A DNA stretch of 64,000 nt, from positions 186,001 to 250,000 of the forward strand of contig NZ_FPCG01000004.1 in the NCBI RefSeq assembly GCF_900116905.1, in the 5' to 3' direction. Made by a program: the position numbers and the translations under genes. Positions 1 to 11,808 of this stretch are shown one piece after another; the stretch's first letter is position 1, and every line of letters begins with the position of its first letter. The notes under the pieces were generated by a model that was not told where the DNA came from, ran no database searches, and was given only the letters and a program-made list of their open reading frames with translations. This DNA comes from Micrococcus terreus (GTDB lineage Bacteria > Actinomycetota > Actinomycetes > Actinomycetales > Micrococcaceae).

Positions 1-1202
1 TGGGCGGTGAACTCCACGTCCCGCAGCCCCCCGGAGCCGAGTTTGATCTCCCGGTCCCGTTCCTTGTGGGAGATGTTCTCCATGACCCGACGACGCATGG
101 CCTGCACCGACTCCACGAAGCCCTCGCGCTCGGAGCTGGTCCAGACCAGAGGCCAGATGGTCTCCAGGTACTCCCGGCCCACGTCTGGATCGCCGGCGAT
201 GGGTCGTGCCTTCAGCAGTGCCTGGAACTCCCAGCTGTGCGCCCACCGGCGGTAGTACTCGGCGTGGGAGTCCACGGTGCGGGACAGGGCCCCGTCCTTG
301 CCCTCGGGGCGCAGATTGGCGTCCACCTCCCATAGTCCCTGTTCCGGGGCGGCTGCGGAGATCACCCGTGAGATGCCGGAGGCCAGTTCCCCCGCGATCT
401 GCGCAGCCCGCCGCTCGTCGTCCAGAGTGGTTCTGTGGGCGAAGATCACGTCCACGTCGGAGATGTAGTTCAGCTCCCGAGCCCCGCATTTGCCCATCCC
501 GATGACGGCCAGCTGCACCTGCAGCGCATCCTCACCGTGCTGCTCCACCGCCTCGGCCCGGGCCACGGCCAGGCTCGCCTCGATCGCCGCCCCTGCCAGG
601 TCCGCCAGCCAGAGCGAGACCCGAGGCTGGGCGTCCGCAGGCTCCTCGGCCTCCAGGTCCTGCAGGGCGATGGCGGTCAGCTGCCGCCGGTAGGCCACCC
701 GCAGTGCGGTGGCCGCGTCCTTGCCCCGCAGCGAGGCGACCGGCGGTGTCTGATCCGGGTCCGCTCCCACGGATTCGAGCAGCAGCCGACGCAGCCCGTC
801 GGTGTCCGCCTCCCAGCGTTGCGGGCCCAGCACCGGTGCGGTGGTGGCCGCCCCGGCAGGGTCCAGCACCAGGTCGATGTGCTCGGTCCGGCGGATCAGG
901 AACTCGCCCAGGGCTTCGGAGGATCCCAGCAATCGCACCAGACGCCGGGCGGTATCAGGCTCCTGCAACGCCGTGGCCGCAGACGGTGCCCGCTCGATCA
1001 GCCGGATCAACAGGATCAGGGCCTGGTCCGGGTTCGGCGCGTCGGCGAGGATGCGCACCATCTCCTCGGCGGGTACCGGGGCCAGCTCCGGGGACTCCAG
1101 CAGGCTGCCGGCCCGTTCGACCTCACCGAATCCGGCCGCCACCAGAGCGCGGCGGCTCGGTGCGGCCTGTCCTGACTCCTCGGAGCGGCCCGGGCCGGTC
1201 AC
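1..1202 (-). CDS. glnE: Glutamine synthetase adenylyltransferase / adenylyl-removing enzyme, 3' part outside window
   Basis: Bifunctional enzyme that adenylylates and deadenylylates glutamine synthetase in response to nitrogen status. About 400 N-terminal residues are visible and the gene runs off the left edge. A nucleotidyltransferase signature GMGKCGARELNYISDVDV lies near residue 232 and GSGGLRDVEF near residue 385, both typical of the N-terminal (deadenylylase) half. The start is a GTG at 1202 overlapping the glnA stop in a GTGA arrangement, so the two genes are probably translationally coupled. A glnE next to a glnA2-type gene is the usual actinobacterial arrangement. Confidence 0.95.
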   Translation of the reverse strand, partial: MTGPGRSEESGQAAPSRRALVAAGFGEVERAGSLLESPELAPVPAEEMVRILADAPNPDQALILLIRLIERAPSAATALQEPDTARRLVRLLGSSEALGEFLIRRTEHIDLVLDPAGAATTAPVLGPQRWEADTDGLRRLLLESVGADPDQTPPVASLRGKDAATALRVAYRRQLTAIALQDLEAEEPADAQPRVSLWLADLAGAAIEASLAVARAEAVEQHGEDALQVQLAVIGMGKCGARELNYISDVDVIFAHRTTLDDERRAAQIAGELASGISRVISAAAPEQGLWEVDANLRPEGKDGALSRTVDSHAEYYRRWAHSWEFQALLKARPIAGDPDVGREYLETIWPLVWTSSEREGFVESVQAMRRRVMENISHKERDREIKLGSGGLRDVEFTA

Positions 1203-2539
1203 AGGATGCCCAGGTAGCGCCGCAGCTCGTAGGGAGTGACCTCCACGCGGTACTCGTCCCATTCCTGGCGCTTGTTGCGCAGATAGTTCTCGCACGCCTG
1301 CTCGCCCAGGACACCGGCCACGAACTCGGACTCCTCCATCAGCCGAAGAGCATCATGCAGAGTGCCGGGGAGCGGATCATGGCCGAGGGCTCGGCGTTCG
1401 GTGTTGGTCAGCGCGCTGATGTCCTCAGCGGCGGCCTCGGGCAGCTCGTACTCCTCCTCGATCCCCTTCAGGCCTGCCGCGAGCAGCACGGCGTAGGTCA
1501 GATAGGGGTTGGCCGAGGCGTCGATCCCGCGGTACTCCACGCGGGCCGAGCCGGCCTTGTCCGGCTTGTACAGCGGGACCCGGACCAGCGCGGAGCGGTT
1601 GTTGTGGCCCCAGGAGACATAGGCCGGTGCCTCGCCACCGCCCCACAGCCGCTTGTAGGAGTTGACGAACTGGTGGGTGATCGCGGTGATCTCCGGGGAG
1701 TGCTTGAGCAGGCCGGCCACGAACCGACGGGCCGTGGTGGAGAGGCGATACTCAGCGGCGGGGTCGTAGAACGCGTTGGAGTCCCCTTCGAACAGCGAGA
1801 AGTGGGTGTGCATGCCCGACCCCGGGTGCTCGCCGAACGGCTTGGGCATGAACGTGGCGTAGCTGCCCTGCAGCTGGGCCACCTCCTTGACCACCGTGCG
1901 GAAGGTCATGATGTTGTCCGCTGTCTGCAGCGCGTCCGCGTAGCGCAGCACGATCTCGTTCTGGCCCGGGCCGTTCTCATGGTGACTGAACTCCACCGAG
2001 ATCCCGATCGACTCCAGCATGCTCACCACATGGCGGCGGAAGTCCTGGGCCACGCCGCCCGGGACGTGATCGAAGTAGCCGGCCTGGTCCACCGGGACGG
2101 GCTTGCCGTCCGCGCCCAGCTGCTCGGAGCGCAGCAGGTAGAACTCGTTCTCCGGGTGGGTGTAGCAGGTGAAGCCCATGTCCGCCGCCCTGTTGAGCTG
2201 GCGACGCAGGATGTAGCGGGGATCCGAGGCGGAGGGCTCCCCGTCCGGGGTCATCACGTCACAGAACATCCGCGAGGTCGGCTCGTCCTCACCCCGCCAC
2301 GGCAGGATCTGGAAGGTGGAGGGATCCGGCTGCAGCAGCATGTCCGATTCGAAGATGCGGGTGAAGCCGTCGATCGAGGAGCCGTCGAACCCCAGCCCCT
2401 CGGTGAAGGCGCCCTCGACCTCGGCCGGCGCCAGGGCCACGGACTTCAGGGTCCCGGTGACGTCCGTGAACCAGAGGCGGACGAAGCGCACATCCCGATC
2501 CTCGATGGTGCGCAGGACGAATTCCTGTTGACGGTCCAT
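1199..2539 (-). CDS. glnA: Type I glutamine synthetase (GlnA2-like)
   Basis: ATP-dependent ligation of ammonia to glutamate. The product is 446 aa, the usual length of actinobacterial GlnA2 and shorter than GlnA1. Visible signatures are the beta-grasp start VRLWFTDVTGTLKSV, the metal-binding ENEFYLL, the ATP-binding MPKPFGEHPGSGMHTHFS (about 230-248) and NRSALVRVP. A tyrosine in EEEYELPEA sits where the adenylylation tyrosine is found in other GSI enzymes, which suits coupling to glnE; this is inferred from position. An AGGAGG lies 5' of the ATG, and TAGAGT at 2611-2606 (reverse) is a plausible -10. Calling it GlnA2 rests on length and the glnE neighbour. Confidence 0.93.
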   Translation of the reverse strand: MDRQQEFVLRTIEDRDVRFVRLWFTDVTGTLKSVALAPAEVEGAFTEGLGFDGSSIDGFTRIFESDMLLQPDPSTFQILPWRGEDEPTSRMFCDVMTPDGEPSASDPRYILRRQLNRAADMGFTCYTHPENEFYLLRSEQLGADGKPVPVDQAGYFDHVPGGVAQDFRRHVVSMLESIGISVEFSHHENGPGQNEIVLRYADALQTADNIMTFRTVVKEVAQLQGSYATFMPKPFGEHPGSGMHTHFSLFEGDSNAFYDPAAEYRLSTTARRFVAGLLKHSPEITAITHQFVNSYKRLWGGGEAPAYVSWGHNNRSALVRVPLYKPDKAGSARVEYRGIDASANPYLTYAVLLAAGLKGIEEEYELPEAAAEDISALTNTERRALGHDPLPGTLHDALRLMEESEFVAGVLGEQACENYLRNKRQEWDEYRVEVTPYELRRYLGIL

Positions 2540-2660
2540 GGTGACGACGGCCTCCTGTGGGATCGCGGTGCCGGACCCCGGTCAGTCCGGTTCGGCATGG
2601 ATTCCACTCTAGCTTCACCGACGCTCCCGGACCTCTGGGAGACGGCCACGGCCCCGCCGG

Positions 2661-2666
2661 TAGACT
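2661..2666 (+). promoter_or_regulatory. Leaderless-type -10 box of panB
   Basis: TAGACT lies 7 nt before the panB ATG, so transcription would start at or next to the start codon. No Shine-Dalgarno is seen in the gap. Inferred from spacing. Confidence 0.6.
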
Positions 2667-2673
2667 CCGCACC

Positions 2674-3519
2674 ATGGCTGAGAATGAGACCGCGCCCTAC
2701 GGCACCCCGAAGGCACCGTCCCGGTACCGGACCGTCCACCTCCAGCAGGCCAAGGACGAAGGCAGGCATTTCGCCATGCTCACCGCCTACGACTTCCAGA
2801 TGGCCCAGATCTTCGATCAGGCCGGGATCGAGACCATTCTGGTCGGCGACTCCGCGGCCAACAACGTGATGGGGCATGCCACCACCCTGCCCATCACCCT
2901 GGACGAGATGATCGTCTTCGCCTCCTCTGTGGTCCGGGCCGCCCAGCACGCCATGGTGGTGTGCGATCTGCCCTTCGGCTCCTATGAGCTCTCCCCGGAG
3001 CAGGGCACGGCCTCGGCCATCCGTCTGGTCAAGGAGGCCAGTGTCCATGCGGTGAAGATGGAGGGGGGTTCGCGCTACGCCGAGCACATCCGGATGATGA
3101 CGGCCGCCGGCGTCCCCGTGATGGCCCACATCGGCTTCACTCCCCAGTCCGAGAACGTCCTGGGCGGCTACCGGGTCCAGGGACGCGGGGATGATGCCGC
3201 CGCTCGGATGATCCAGGAGGCCACCGCCCTGCAGGACGCCGGTGCCTTCTGCGTGCTGATGGAGATGGTCCCCTCCGAGGTGGCCCGGCAGGTGGACGAG
3301 GCACTGCGGGTGCCCACCATCGGGATCGGCGCGGGCAACGCCACCACCGGACAGGTGCTGGTGTGGCAGGACATGTTGGGCCTGCGGTCCGGAAAGATGC
3401 CGCGGTTCGTCAAGCAGTATGCGGACCTTCGGTCCGTGGTGCACGACGCCGTCACCTCCTATGTGCAGGAGGTCCGGTCCGGCGCGTTCCCGGCTCCGGA
3501 GCACGGCTTCGAGTCCTGA
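2674..3519 (+). CDS. panB: 3-methyl-2-oxobutanoate hydroxymethyltransferase
   Basis: First committed step of pantothenate (CoA) synthesis: transfers a hydroxymethyl group from methylene-tetrahydrofolate to alpha-ketoisovalerate to give ketopantoate. The 281-aa product carries the PanB TIM-barrel signatures LTAYDFQMAQIFDQAG, LVGDSAANNVMGH, the region VKMEGG, and VPTIGIGAGNATTGQVLVWQDMLG near the C-terminus. The ATG at 2674 was chosen over a longer in-frame extension because a -10-like TAGACT ends 7 nt upstream, indicating leaderless translation. It is divergent from glnA and ends at a strong hairpin. No panC or panD gene is next to it. Confidence 0.96.
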   Translation: MAENETAPYGTPKAPSRYRTVHLQQAKDEGRHFAMLTAYDFQMAQIFDQAGIETILVGDSAANNVMGHATTLPITLDEMIVFASSVVRAAQHAMVVCDLPFGSYELSPEQGTASAIRLVKEASVHAVKMEGGSRYAEHIRMMTAAGVPVMAHIGFTPQSENVLGGYRVQGRGDDAAARMIQEATALQDAGAFCVLMEMVPSEVARQVDEALRVPTIGIGAGNATTGQVLVWQDMLGLRSGKMPRFVKQYADLRSVVHDAVTSYVQEVRSGAFPAPEHGFES

Positions 3520-3537
3520 GACCCACGCTCTGACACA

Positions 3538-3571
3538 CAGGCCCGGGCACCCTCAGGGGTGCCCGGGCCTG
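3538..3571. terminator. Bidirectional intrinsic terminator between panB and the SPOR-like gene
   Basis: A perfect 15-bp GC-rich inverted repeat (arms 3538-3552 and 3557-3571, 4-nt loop) lies between two convergent genes and can serve both strands. There is no clear U-tract, as is common in high-GC actinobacteria. Confidence 0.85.
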
Positions 3572-3590
3572 CCGCTGTCTGAGGTGGGTC

Positions 3591-3794
3591 TCAGTCGGTG
3601 TCGTTGGTGGGGTTGTTGTCCCAGTTCGCGTCCTGCGCGTCGGACTCGTCCCACTTGTCGTTGTTCGCCTGGACCTTGGCCAGCGCGGACTGGGCCTCCT
3701 CCCGGGTGGCGTAGGGCCCCAGCAGCTGAGACCAGTCAGACTGCGGTCCCTCTTCGATCTGTTTGGTGTTCACGTTGAACCAGTACTCGCTCAT
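3591..3794 (-). CDS. Small SPOR-like protein
   Basis: A 67-aa, very acidic, Asn/Asp-rich protein. The N-terminal half reads EYWFNVNTKQIEEGPQSDWS, then LLGPYATREEAQSALAKV, which resembles the strand-turn-helix of SPOR-type repeats. Similar small SPOR-domain proteins are conserved next to map in Arthrobacter-like genomes (from memory). No signal peptide or membrane segment is seen, so it is probably cytosolic. It is convergent with panB and divergent from map. Its ATG lies 6 nt after a TAGCAT -10 element, so it is likely leaderless. Function unknown. Confidence 0.75.
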   Translation of the reverse strand: MSEYWFNVNTKQIEEGPQSDWSQLLGPYATREEAQSALAKVQANNDKWDESDAQDANWDNNPTNDTD

Positions 3795-3800
3795 GACGCC

Positions 3801-3806
3801 ATGCTA
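3801..3806 (-). promoter_or_regulatory. Leaderless-type -10 box of the SPOR-like gene
   Basis: TAGCAT on the reverse strand lies exactly 6 nt before the ATG at 3794. No Shine-Dalgarno is present in the gap. Confidence 0.6.
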
Positions 3807-3846
3807 GACCTCGGCGCGGAGGACCGAACGGGTCCGTGCCTGGCGA

Positions 3847-3852
3847 TAGGAT
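3847..3852 (+). promoter_or_regulatory. Leaderless-type -10 box of map
   Basis: TAGGAT lies exactly 6 nt before the map ATG at 3859. It faces the promoter of the SPOR-like gene about 40 bp away. Confidence 0.6.
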
Positions 3853-3858
3853 CGAGTC

Positions 3859-4806
3859 ATGTCCCCCGCTGCGTCGAACACCGCCGTCACCTCCAGCCAC
3901 AATGCACCCCGTCCTGCTGGCCCTGCCCCGGGTGAGCCCGGGTCCAAGGCTCCCCTGGGCACTCTGGCGCCGGGCGTCGTCGGGCCCCTCCTGCCGGTGC
4001 CGGCCCACATCCAGCGTCCGGAGTACGTGGGGAAGAAGACCGCGAATGAGGGCAACGCCTCGGATGTGTATGACGCCGAGGGGATCGAGAAGATCCGGGC
4101 GGCCGGACGCCTGGCGGCCCAGGCCATGCAGGAGACCGCGAAGCACATCGCTCCCGGGGTCACCACTGCCGAACTGGACCGGATCGCCCACGAGTTCCTG
4201 GTGGACCATGGCGCCTACCCCTCCTGCCTGGGGTACCGCGAGTTCCCCAAGTCGATCTGCACCAGCCTCAACGAGGTCATCTGCCACGGCATCCCTGACT
4301 CCACCGTGCTGGAGGACGGGGACATCATCAACCTGGACATCACCGCCTACCTGGACGGGCACCACGGCGACCACAACATGACCTTCCCGGTCGGCACGGT
4401 GGATGAGGAGTCGGCCCTGCTGATCGAGCGCACCCACGAGGCGATGATGCGCGGGATCAAGGCGGTCAAGCCCGGGCGCCAGATCAATGTGATCGGCCGG
4501 GCGATCGAGTCCTACGCCAAGCGGTTCGGCTACGGCGTGGTGCGCGACTTCATCGGGCATGGAGTGGGCGTGGAGTTCCACTCCGGCCTGGTCATCCCCC
4601 ACTACGACGCCGCACCCGCGCACGACCGACTGATGGTGCCGGGCATGGTGTTCACCATCGAGCCGATGATCACCCTCGGTGGGATCGCCTGGGACCAGTG
4701 GGACGACGGTTGGACCGTCACCACGCGGGACCGCACCCGCACCGCCCAGTTCGAGCACACCCTGGTGGTCACCGAGGACGGCGCAGACATCCTCACGCTG
4801 CCCTGA
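3859..4806 (+). CDS. map: Methionine aminopeptidase, type I
   Basis: Removes the initiator methionine from nascent proteins; a cytosolic metalloenzyme. The 315-aa product has an N-terminal extension of about 70 residues (Pro/Ala-rich, then [10 protein letters not shown]), as in the longer type Ic actinobacterial MetAPs. All five metal ligands can be read: Asp in [11 protein letters not shown], Asp in HGDHNMTF, His in [10 protein letters not shown], Glu in FTIEPM and Glu in QFEHT. A leaderless-type promoter precedes the ATG. ppgK follows after 53 bp with its own Shine-Dalgarno and may be co-transcribed. Confidence 0.95.
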   Translation: MSPAASNTAVTSSHNAPRPAGPAPGEPGSKAPLGTLAPGVVGPLLPVPAHIQRPEYVGKKTANEGNASDVYDAEGIEKIRAAGRLAAQAMQETAKHIAPGVTTAELDRIAHEFLVDHGAYPSCLGYREFPKSICTSLNEVICHGIPDSTVLEDGDIINLDITAYLDGHHGDHNMTFPVGTVDEESALLIERTHEAMMRGIKAVKPGRQINVIGRAIESYAKRFGYGVVRDFIGHGVGVEFHSGLVIPHYDAAPAHDRLMVPGMVFTIEPMITLGGIAWDQWDDGWTVTTRDRTRTAQFEHTLVVTEDGADILTLP

Positions 4807-4859
4807 CCTCCCCTCGCCTCACACCTGCACACCCCCAGCCCTTCAAGACCGGAGATCCC

Positions 4860-5729
4860 ATGGACCACGTCACCGCAGACCGAGCAGCCCAGACCGAGCA
4901 GCCCGGGGCTCACGCCGCCGGACAGCATCAGGTCACCGGCCAGGACGGCGCCTACCGCAAGATCATGGGCATCGACATCGGTGGCACCGGCATGAAGGGT
5001 GGGATCGTCCGCGTGGGCGATCACCCCAAGAGCGGTCAGCTCAAGGGCGACCGCTTCCGCATCCCCACGCCGCAGCCAGCGCTGCCGGAATCGGTGTCCC
5101 AGACCCTGGAGTCGATCGCCGCTGAGCTGGATTCCCGCAAGGGTGCACCCTCGCCGGACGCCGCGGTGGGCGTCTGCTTCCCCTCGATCATCCAGCACGG
5201 CGTGTGCCTCTCGGCCAACAACATCGACCCGTCCTGGATCGGCACGGACGTCCAGGGGCTCTTCAGCGATCACCTGGGCCGTCCGGTCCGGGTCATCAAC
5301 GACGCCGACGCGGCCGGCCTGGCCGAATCACGGTTCGGCGCGGGCAGGGGTGTGGCCGGATCGGTGCTGACCATCACGCTGGGGACCGGGATCGGCGCGG
5401 CGATGGTGCATGACGGGATCCTGGTCCCGAACTTCGAGCTGGGGTCACTGGAGCTGGACGGCGTGATGGCCGAGAAGCGCGCTTCGGCCTCGGCCCGCGA
5501 ACGCGAGGGGCTGGACTGGCCCGCGTACGCGGAGCGTCTGCAGCGCTACTTCTCCTACGTGGAGCGGATCTTCTCGCCGGACCTGTTCATCGTGGGTGGC
5601 GGCATCTCCAAGCGGCCGGACGACTTCCTGCCGCTGCTGAACCTGCGCACCCCGATCGTGCCGGCCGAGCTGCGCAACAACGCCGGGATCGTGGGGGCCG
5701 CGCTGTATGCGGCCGAGTCGAATGCCTGA
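4860..5729 (+). CDS. ppgK: Polyphosphate glucokinase (ROK family)
   Basis: Phosphorylates glucose with inorganic polyphosphate (and usually ATP), feeding glycolysis; typical of Actinobacteria. The 289-aa product has an N-terminal tail of about 35 residues, then the phosphate loop GIDIGGTGMKGGIV, the catalytic-Asp segment VINDADAAGLAESRFG, the second phosphate loop TLGTGIGAAMVHDG, and FIVGGGISKRPDDFLP. The usual ROK ExGH motif reads ELGS (sequence NFELGSLELDG), so the histidine is replaced by serine; see findings. The start is the ATG at 4860 behind GGAG, within a longer open frame. A hairpin follows the gene. Confidence 0.92.
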   Translation: MDHVTADRAAQTEQPGAHAAGQHQVTGQDGAYRKIMGIDIGGTGMKGGIVRVGDHPKSGQLKGDRFRIPTPQPALPESVSQTLESIAAELDSRKGAPSPDAAVGVCFPSIIQHGVCLSANNIDPSWIGTDVQGLFSDHLGRPVRVINDADAAGLAESRFGAGRGVAGSVLTITLGTGIGAAMVHDGILVPNFELGSLELDGVMAEKRASASAREREGLDWPAYAERLQRYFSYVERIFSPDLFIVGGGISKRPDDFLPLLNLRTPIVPAELRNNAGIVGAALYAAESNA

Positions 5730-5768
5730 TCTGGTCGGCGGAACGGGCTGCTGAGGGTGGTGGCCGGG

Positions 5769-5798
5769 GGCGGCTCCGGCTTCCCCTCCGGAGCCGCC
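5769..5798. terminator. Hairpin between ppgK and nrdR
   Basis: An 11-bp perfect stem (5769-5779 with 5788-5798) and 8-nt loop lies between convergent ppgK and nrdR, positioned to end both transcripts. Confidence 0.7.
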
Positions 5799-5835
5799 AC
5801 CGGCAGCTGTGGGGCCCCGTCACGGGGCGGTTCAC

Positions 5836-6330
5836 CTAGCGGGTGAACAGTCGAGGCTGCAGCGCCTCCGGCCGTGTGGCCTTGCTGTCCGAGGTGCGCA
5901 GCTCCTCGATCGCCTTCTCGAAGTCCTTCAGGTTCTCGAAGTCCTGGTAGACCGAGGCGAACCGCAGGTACGCGACCTGGTCGAGCCGACGCAGCGGATC
6001 CAGGATGGCCAGACCCACCTCGTGGGCGTCCACCTCGGCGTTGCCGGCGGCGCGGATGACCTCTTCAACCTCTTGCGCCAGCATGGCCAGATCGTCTCCG
6101 GTGACGGGCCGGCCCTGGCAGGCCTTGCGCACACCGTTGATGATCTTGGTCCGGTCGAAGGGCTCTGCCACCCCGGAGCGCTTCACCACGGTCAGCGACG
6201 TGGTCTCCATGGTGGTGAACCGCTTCCCACAGGACTGGCACTGACGGCGCCGGCGGATGGCCGAACCGTCGTCCATCGAGCGGGAGTCGACGACCCGGGA
6301 GTCCTCGTGACGGCAGAACGGACAGTGCAT
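5836..6330 (-). CDS. nrdR: Transcriptional repressor NrdR
   Basis: ATP/dATP-sensing repressor of ribonucleotide reductase genes. The 164-aa product starts [13 protein letters not shown] and has the paired CxxC motifs CPFC and CQSC of the N-terminal zinc ribbon. An ATP-cone follows ([21 protein letters not shown], then ACQGRP). The ATG at 6330 matches the family N-terminus; an earlier in-frame start would add about 29 residues before the zinc ribbon. It stands alone here, with no nrd structural gene in the window. The region upstream carries a tandem NrdR box pair, so it is probably autoregulated. Confidence 0.96.
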   Translation of the reverse strand: MHCPFCRHEDSRVVDSRSMDDGSAIRRRRQCQSCGKRFTTMETTSLTVVKRSGVAEPFDRTKIINGVRKACQGRPVTGDDLAMLAQEVEEVIRAAGNAEVDAHEVGLAILDPLRRLDQVAYLRFASVYQDFENLKDFEKAIEELRTSDSKATRPEALQPRLFTR

Positions 6331-6382
6331 GGGATGTGCCGTTGCCTTCCTGCTGTCGGATCGAGGACGTGGATTCATCCTA

Positions 6383-6430
6383 ACCCTACATATGGCGTCA
6401 CCACAACCGAAATCCAACTACATCTTGTGG
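6383..6430. promoter_or_regulatory. Tandem NrdR boxes upstream of nrdR
   Basis: Two 16-bp sites, 6383-6398 and 6415-6430, match the published NrdR box pattern acaCwAtATaTwGtgt at about 12 and 11 of 16 positions. Both keep the CwA..AT.T..G core almost intact. They are separated by 16 bp (32 bp start to start), the usual spacing of three helical turns. The proximal box overlaps the spacer of a candidate reverse-strand promoter (TTGTGG, 18 bp, TAGGAT at 6382-6377). Confidence 0.7.
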
Positions 6431-6448
6431 TTCGCCGGCAGTGCTTCC

Positions 6449-10045
<3,597 letters not shown>

Positions 10046-10115
10046 CTGTTGCCTGTCCTTCGTCTCGTGCCCGCCTGGCAGGCACGCCCTCGCCTCGTCT
10101 GCCAGGACACCCTAG

Positions 10116-11072
10116 TCACTCCCCGCGCAACACGCTCAAGGCGTAGCGAAGGTCATCCGGATACTCGCTCTGGTACTCCACCCACTCCCCCGTGACCGGG
10201 TGCGGGAAGCCGAGTCGGTGCGCATGCAGCCACTGCCGGGTCAGCCCCAGCTCGGAGGCCAGCCGCGGGTCCGCACCGTAGGTCAGATCGCCGGCACAGG
10301 GGTGGCGCAGGGCGGAGAAGTGCACGCGGATCTGGTGGGTGCGTCCGGTCTCCAGGGTGACGTCCACCAGGGTGGCGCGTCCGAACGCCTCCACGGTGCG
10401 GTAGTGGGTGATCGACTCGCGGCCGCCCTCGATCACCGCGAAGCGCCAGTCATGCCCGGGATGCCGTCCGATGGGAGCGTCGATGGTCCCGTCCAGCGGA
10501 TCCGGCAGCCCCTGGACCACCGCATGGTAGGTCTTCTTCGGCGTCCGGTCCCGGAAGGCGTCCTTCAGGACCGTGTAGGCCCGCTCGGTCTTGGCCACCA
10601 CCATGATCCCGGAGGTGCCCACGTCCAGACGGTGCACGATCCCCTGGCGCTCCGGTGCACCCGAGGTGGAGATGCGGTAGCCCAGACCGGCCAGACCGCC
10701 CACCACGGTGGGCCCCACCCAGCCCGGCGAGGGGTGTGCGGCGACGCCCACCGGCTTGTCCACCACCACATAGTCCGGGTCATCAGCCAGGATGTCGAGG
10801 TCCTGCACGATCTCCACCTTCACTTCCAGAGGGTCAGCCGTCTGCGGCACGTGGACCACCAGTTCGCTCCCGGCACTCACCTTGGCGGACTTCGCCACGA
10901 TCCGCTCAGCGCGCCGACCGGTGGTGGCCCGCTCGGTCACATGCCCCTCCGCGCACCACTGCGCGGCCACCGTCCGAGAGACGCCGAGCGCACCGGCCAG
11001 CACCGCGTCCACGCGCCTGCCCGCCTCCTCCTCCGGCACGGGCACGACGACGATCCCCGGCTCAGGCGTCAT
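10116..11072 (-). CDS. RluA-family 23S rRNA pseudouridine synthase (RluD-like)
   Basis: Isomerises uridines in rRNA to pseudouridine. An N-terminal S4-like RNA-binding region ([15 protein letters not shown]) precedes the catalytic domain, where [16 protein letters not shown] holds the catalytic aspartate; [12 protein letters not shown] is the second conserved motif. An ATG at 11072 that overlaps the lspA stop by 11 bp was preferred (318 aa) over an upstream start about 60 nt inside lspA. lspA-rluD order is common in Gram-positive bacteria. RluD is the likely subgroup, but specificity cannot be read from sequence. Confidence 0.9.
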   Translation of the reverse strand: MTPEPGIVVVPVPEEEAGRRVDAVLAGALGVSRTVAAQWCAEGHVTERATTGRRAERIVAKSAKVSAGSELVVHVPQTADPLEVKVEIVQDLDILADDPDYVVVDKPVGVAAHPSPGWVGPTVVGGLAGLGYRISTSGAPERQGIVHRLDVGTSGIMVVAKTERAYTVLKDAFRDRTPKKTYHAVVQGLPDPLDGTIDAPIGRHPGHDWRFAVIEGGRESITHYRTVEAFGRATLVDVTLETGRTHQIRVHFSALRHPCAGDLTYGADPRLASELGLTRQWLHAHRLGFPHPVTGEWVEYQSEYPDDLRYALSVLRGE

Positions 11073-11688
11073 GGTCACCGGCACGCTGAGGCTGGGCAGG
11101 AGGTTCGGCCCCGTCCTGATGATCCTGCTCACGGGTCCCGTCCGGGCGACGGCCGGTGAACATCAACAGCACGATCCCGATGATCGAGCAGACGATCAAC
11201 GAGTCGGCGATGTTGAAGATGGCGAAGTTCGGCAGGGCGATGAAGTCCACCACATGGCCCACCGCGAACCCCGGGGGCCGGAACAGCCGGTCGGTGAGGT
11301 TGCCCAGCACGCCGCCGAGCAGACCGCCGAGAGCCACCGCCCAGACGGCGGAGCGGACCCGGACGATCTGTACGATCACCACCACGGCCACCACCGCCTG
11401 GATGATGGTGAAGACCCAGGTGTGCTCCTCGCCGATCGAGAAGGCCGCACCCGGGTTCAGGATGTAGTGCCAACGCAGCAGCGGCGGCAGGACATCGGTG
11501 ATCTGCCCCAGCTCCATGGTCGATTCGACCCACCACTTGGTCAGCTGGTCAGCGGCATAGCCCAGCACGAGGACCAGGACGGCCAACCAGGCCCACCGGC
11601 GCCTGCGCTGCGGCAGCGGGGCAGGGACCGGCTCATGCGGGTCCGCCGAGGGGCGGTGTGGATCAGGGGCGGCAGCAGTGGATGGCAC
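11062..11688 (-). CDS. lspA: Lipoprotein signal peptidase (signal peptidase II)
   Basis: Inner-membrane aspartyl protease that removes signal peptides from prolipoproteins. The 208-aa product has a Pro-rich cytosolic N-terminus, then four hydrophobic segments. The catalytic aspartates are seen in [16 protein letters not shown] and [18 protein letters not shown] is also conserved. The C-terminal tail after the last membrane segment is hydrophilic ([13 protein letters not shown]). It overlaps the rluD-like gene. Confidence 0.95.
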   Translation of the reverse strand: MPSTAAAPDPHRPSADPHEPVPAPLPQRRRRWAWLAVLVLVLGYAADQLTKWWVESTMELGQITDVLPPLLRWHYILNPGAAFSIGEEHTWVFTIIQAVVAVVVIVQIVRVRSAVWAVALGGLLGGVLGNLTDRLFRPPGFAVGHVVDFIALPNFAIFNIADSLIVCSIIGIVLLMFTGRRPDGTREQDHQDGAEPPAQPQRAGDHDA

Positions 11689-11728
11689 GGTGGCGGAGGC
11701 TCACGTTTCGCTGGGGCGGTGACGACGC

Positions 11729-11762
11729 GGGGCCGGCCACAGTGCTCACCGTGGTCGGCCCC
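11729..11762 (-). terminator. Hairpin between divIVA and lspA
   Basis: A 12-bp stem with one G-T pair (11729-11740 with 11751-11762) and a 10-nt loop lies just after divIVA on the reverse strand. It probably terminates or attenuates transcription before lspA. Confidence 0.7.
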
Positions 11763-11808
11763 GTGCCAGGGTCGCGCCGGATCGGCGCAGTGTCAGATGA
11801 GGGTGAGA

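Noticed and set aside
704-2869. Long forward open frame opposite glnA and glnE
   Set aside because: Antisense shadow; composition rich in Arg/Pro/Gly and no recognisable domain.
4698-4859. N-terminal extension of PpgK into map
   Set aside because: The extension is map sequence in another frame; the ATG at 4860 has a ribosome site and fits the family length.
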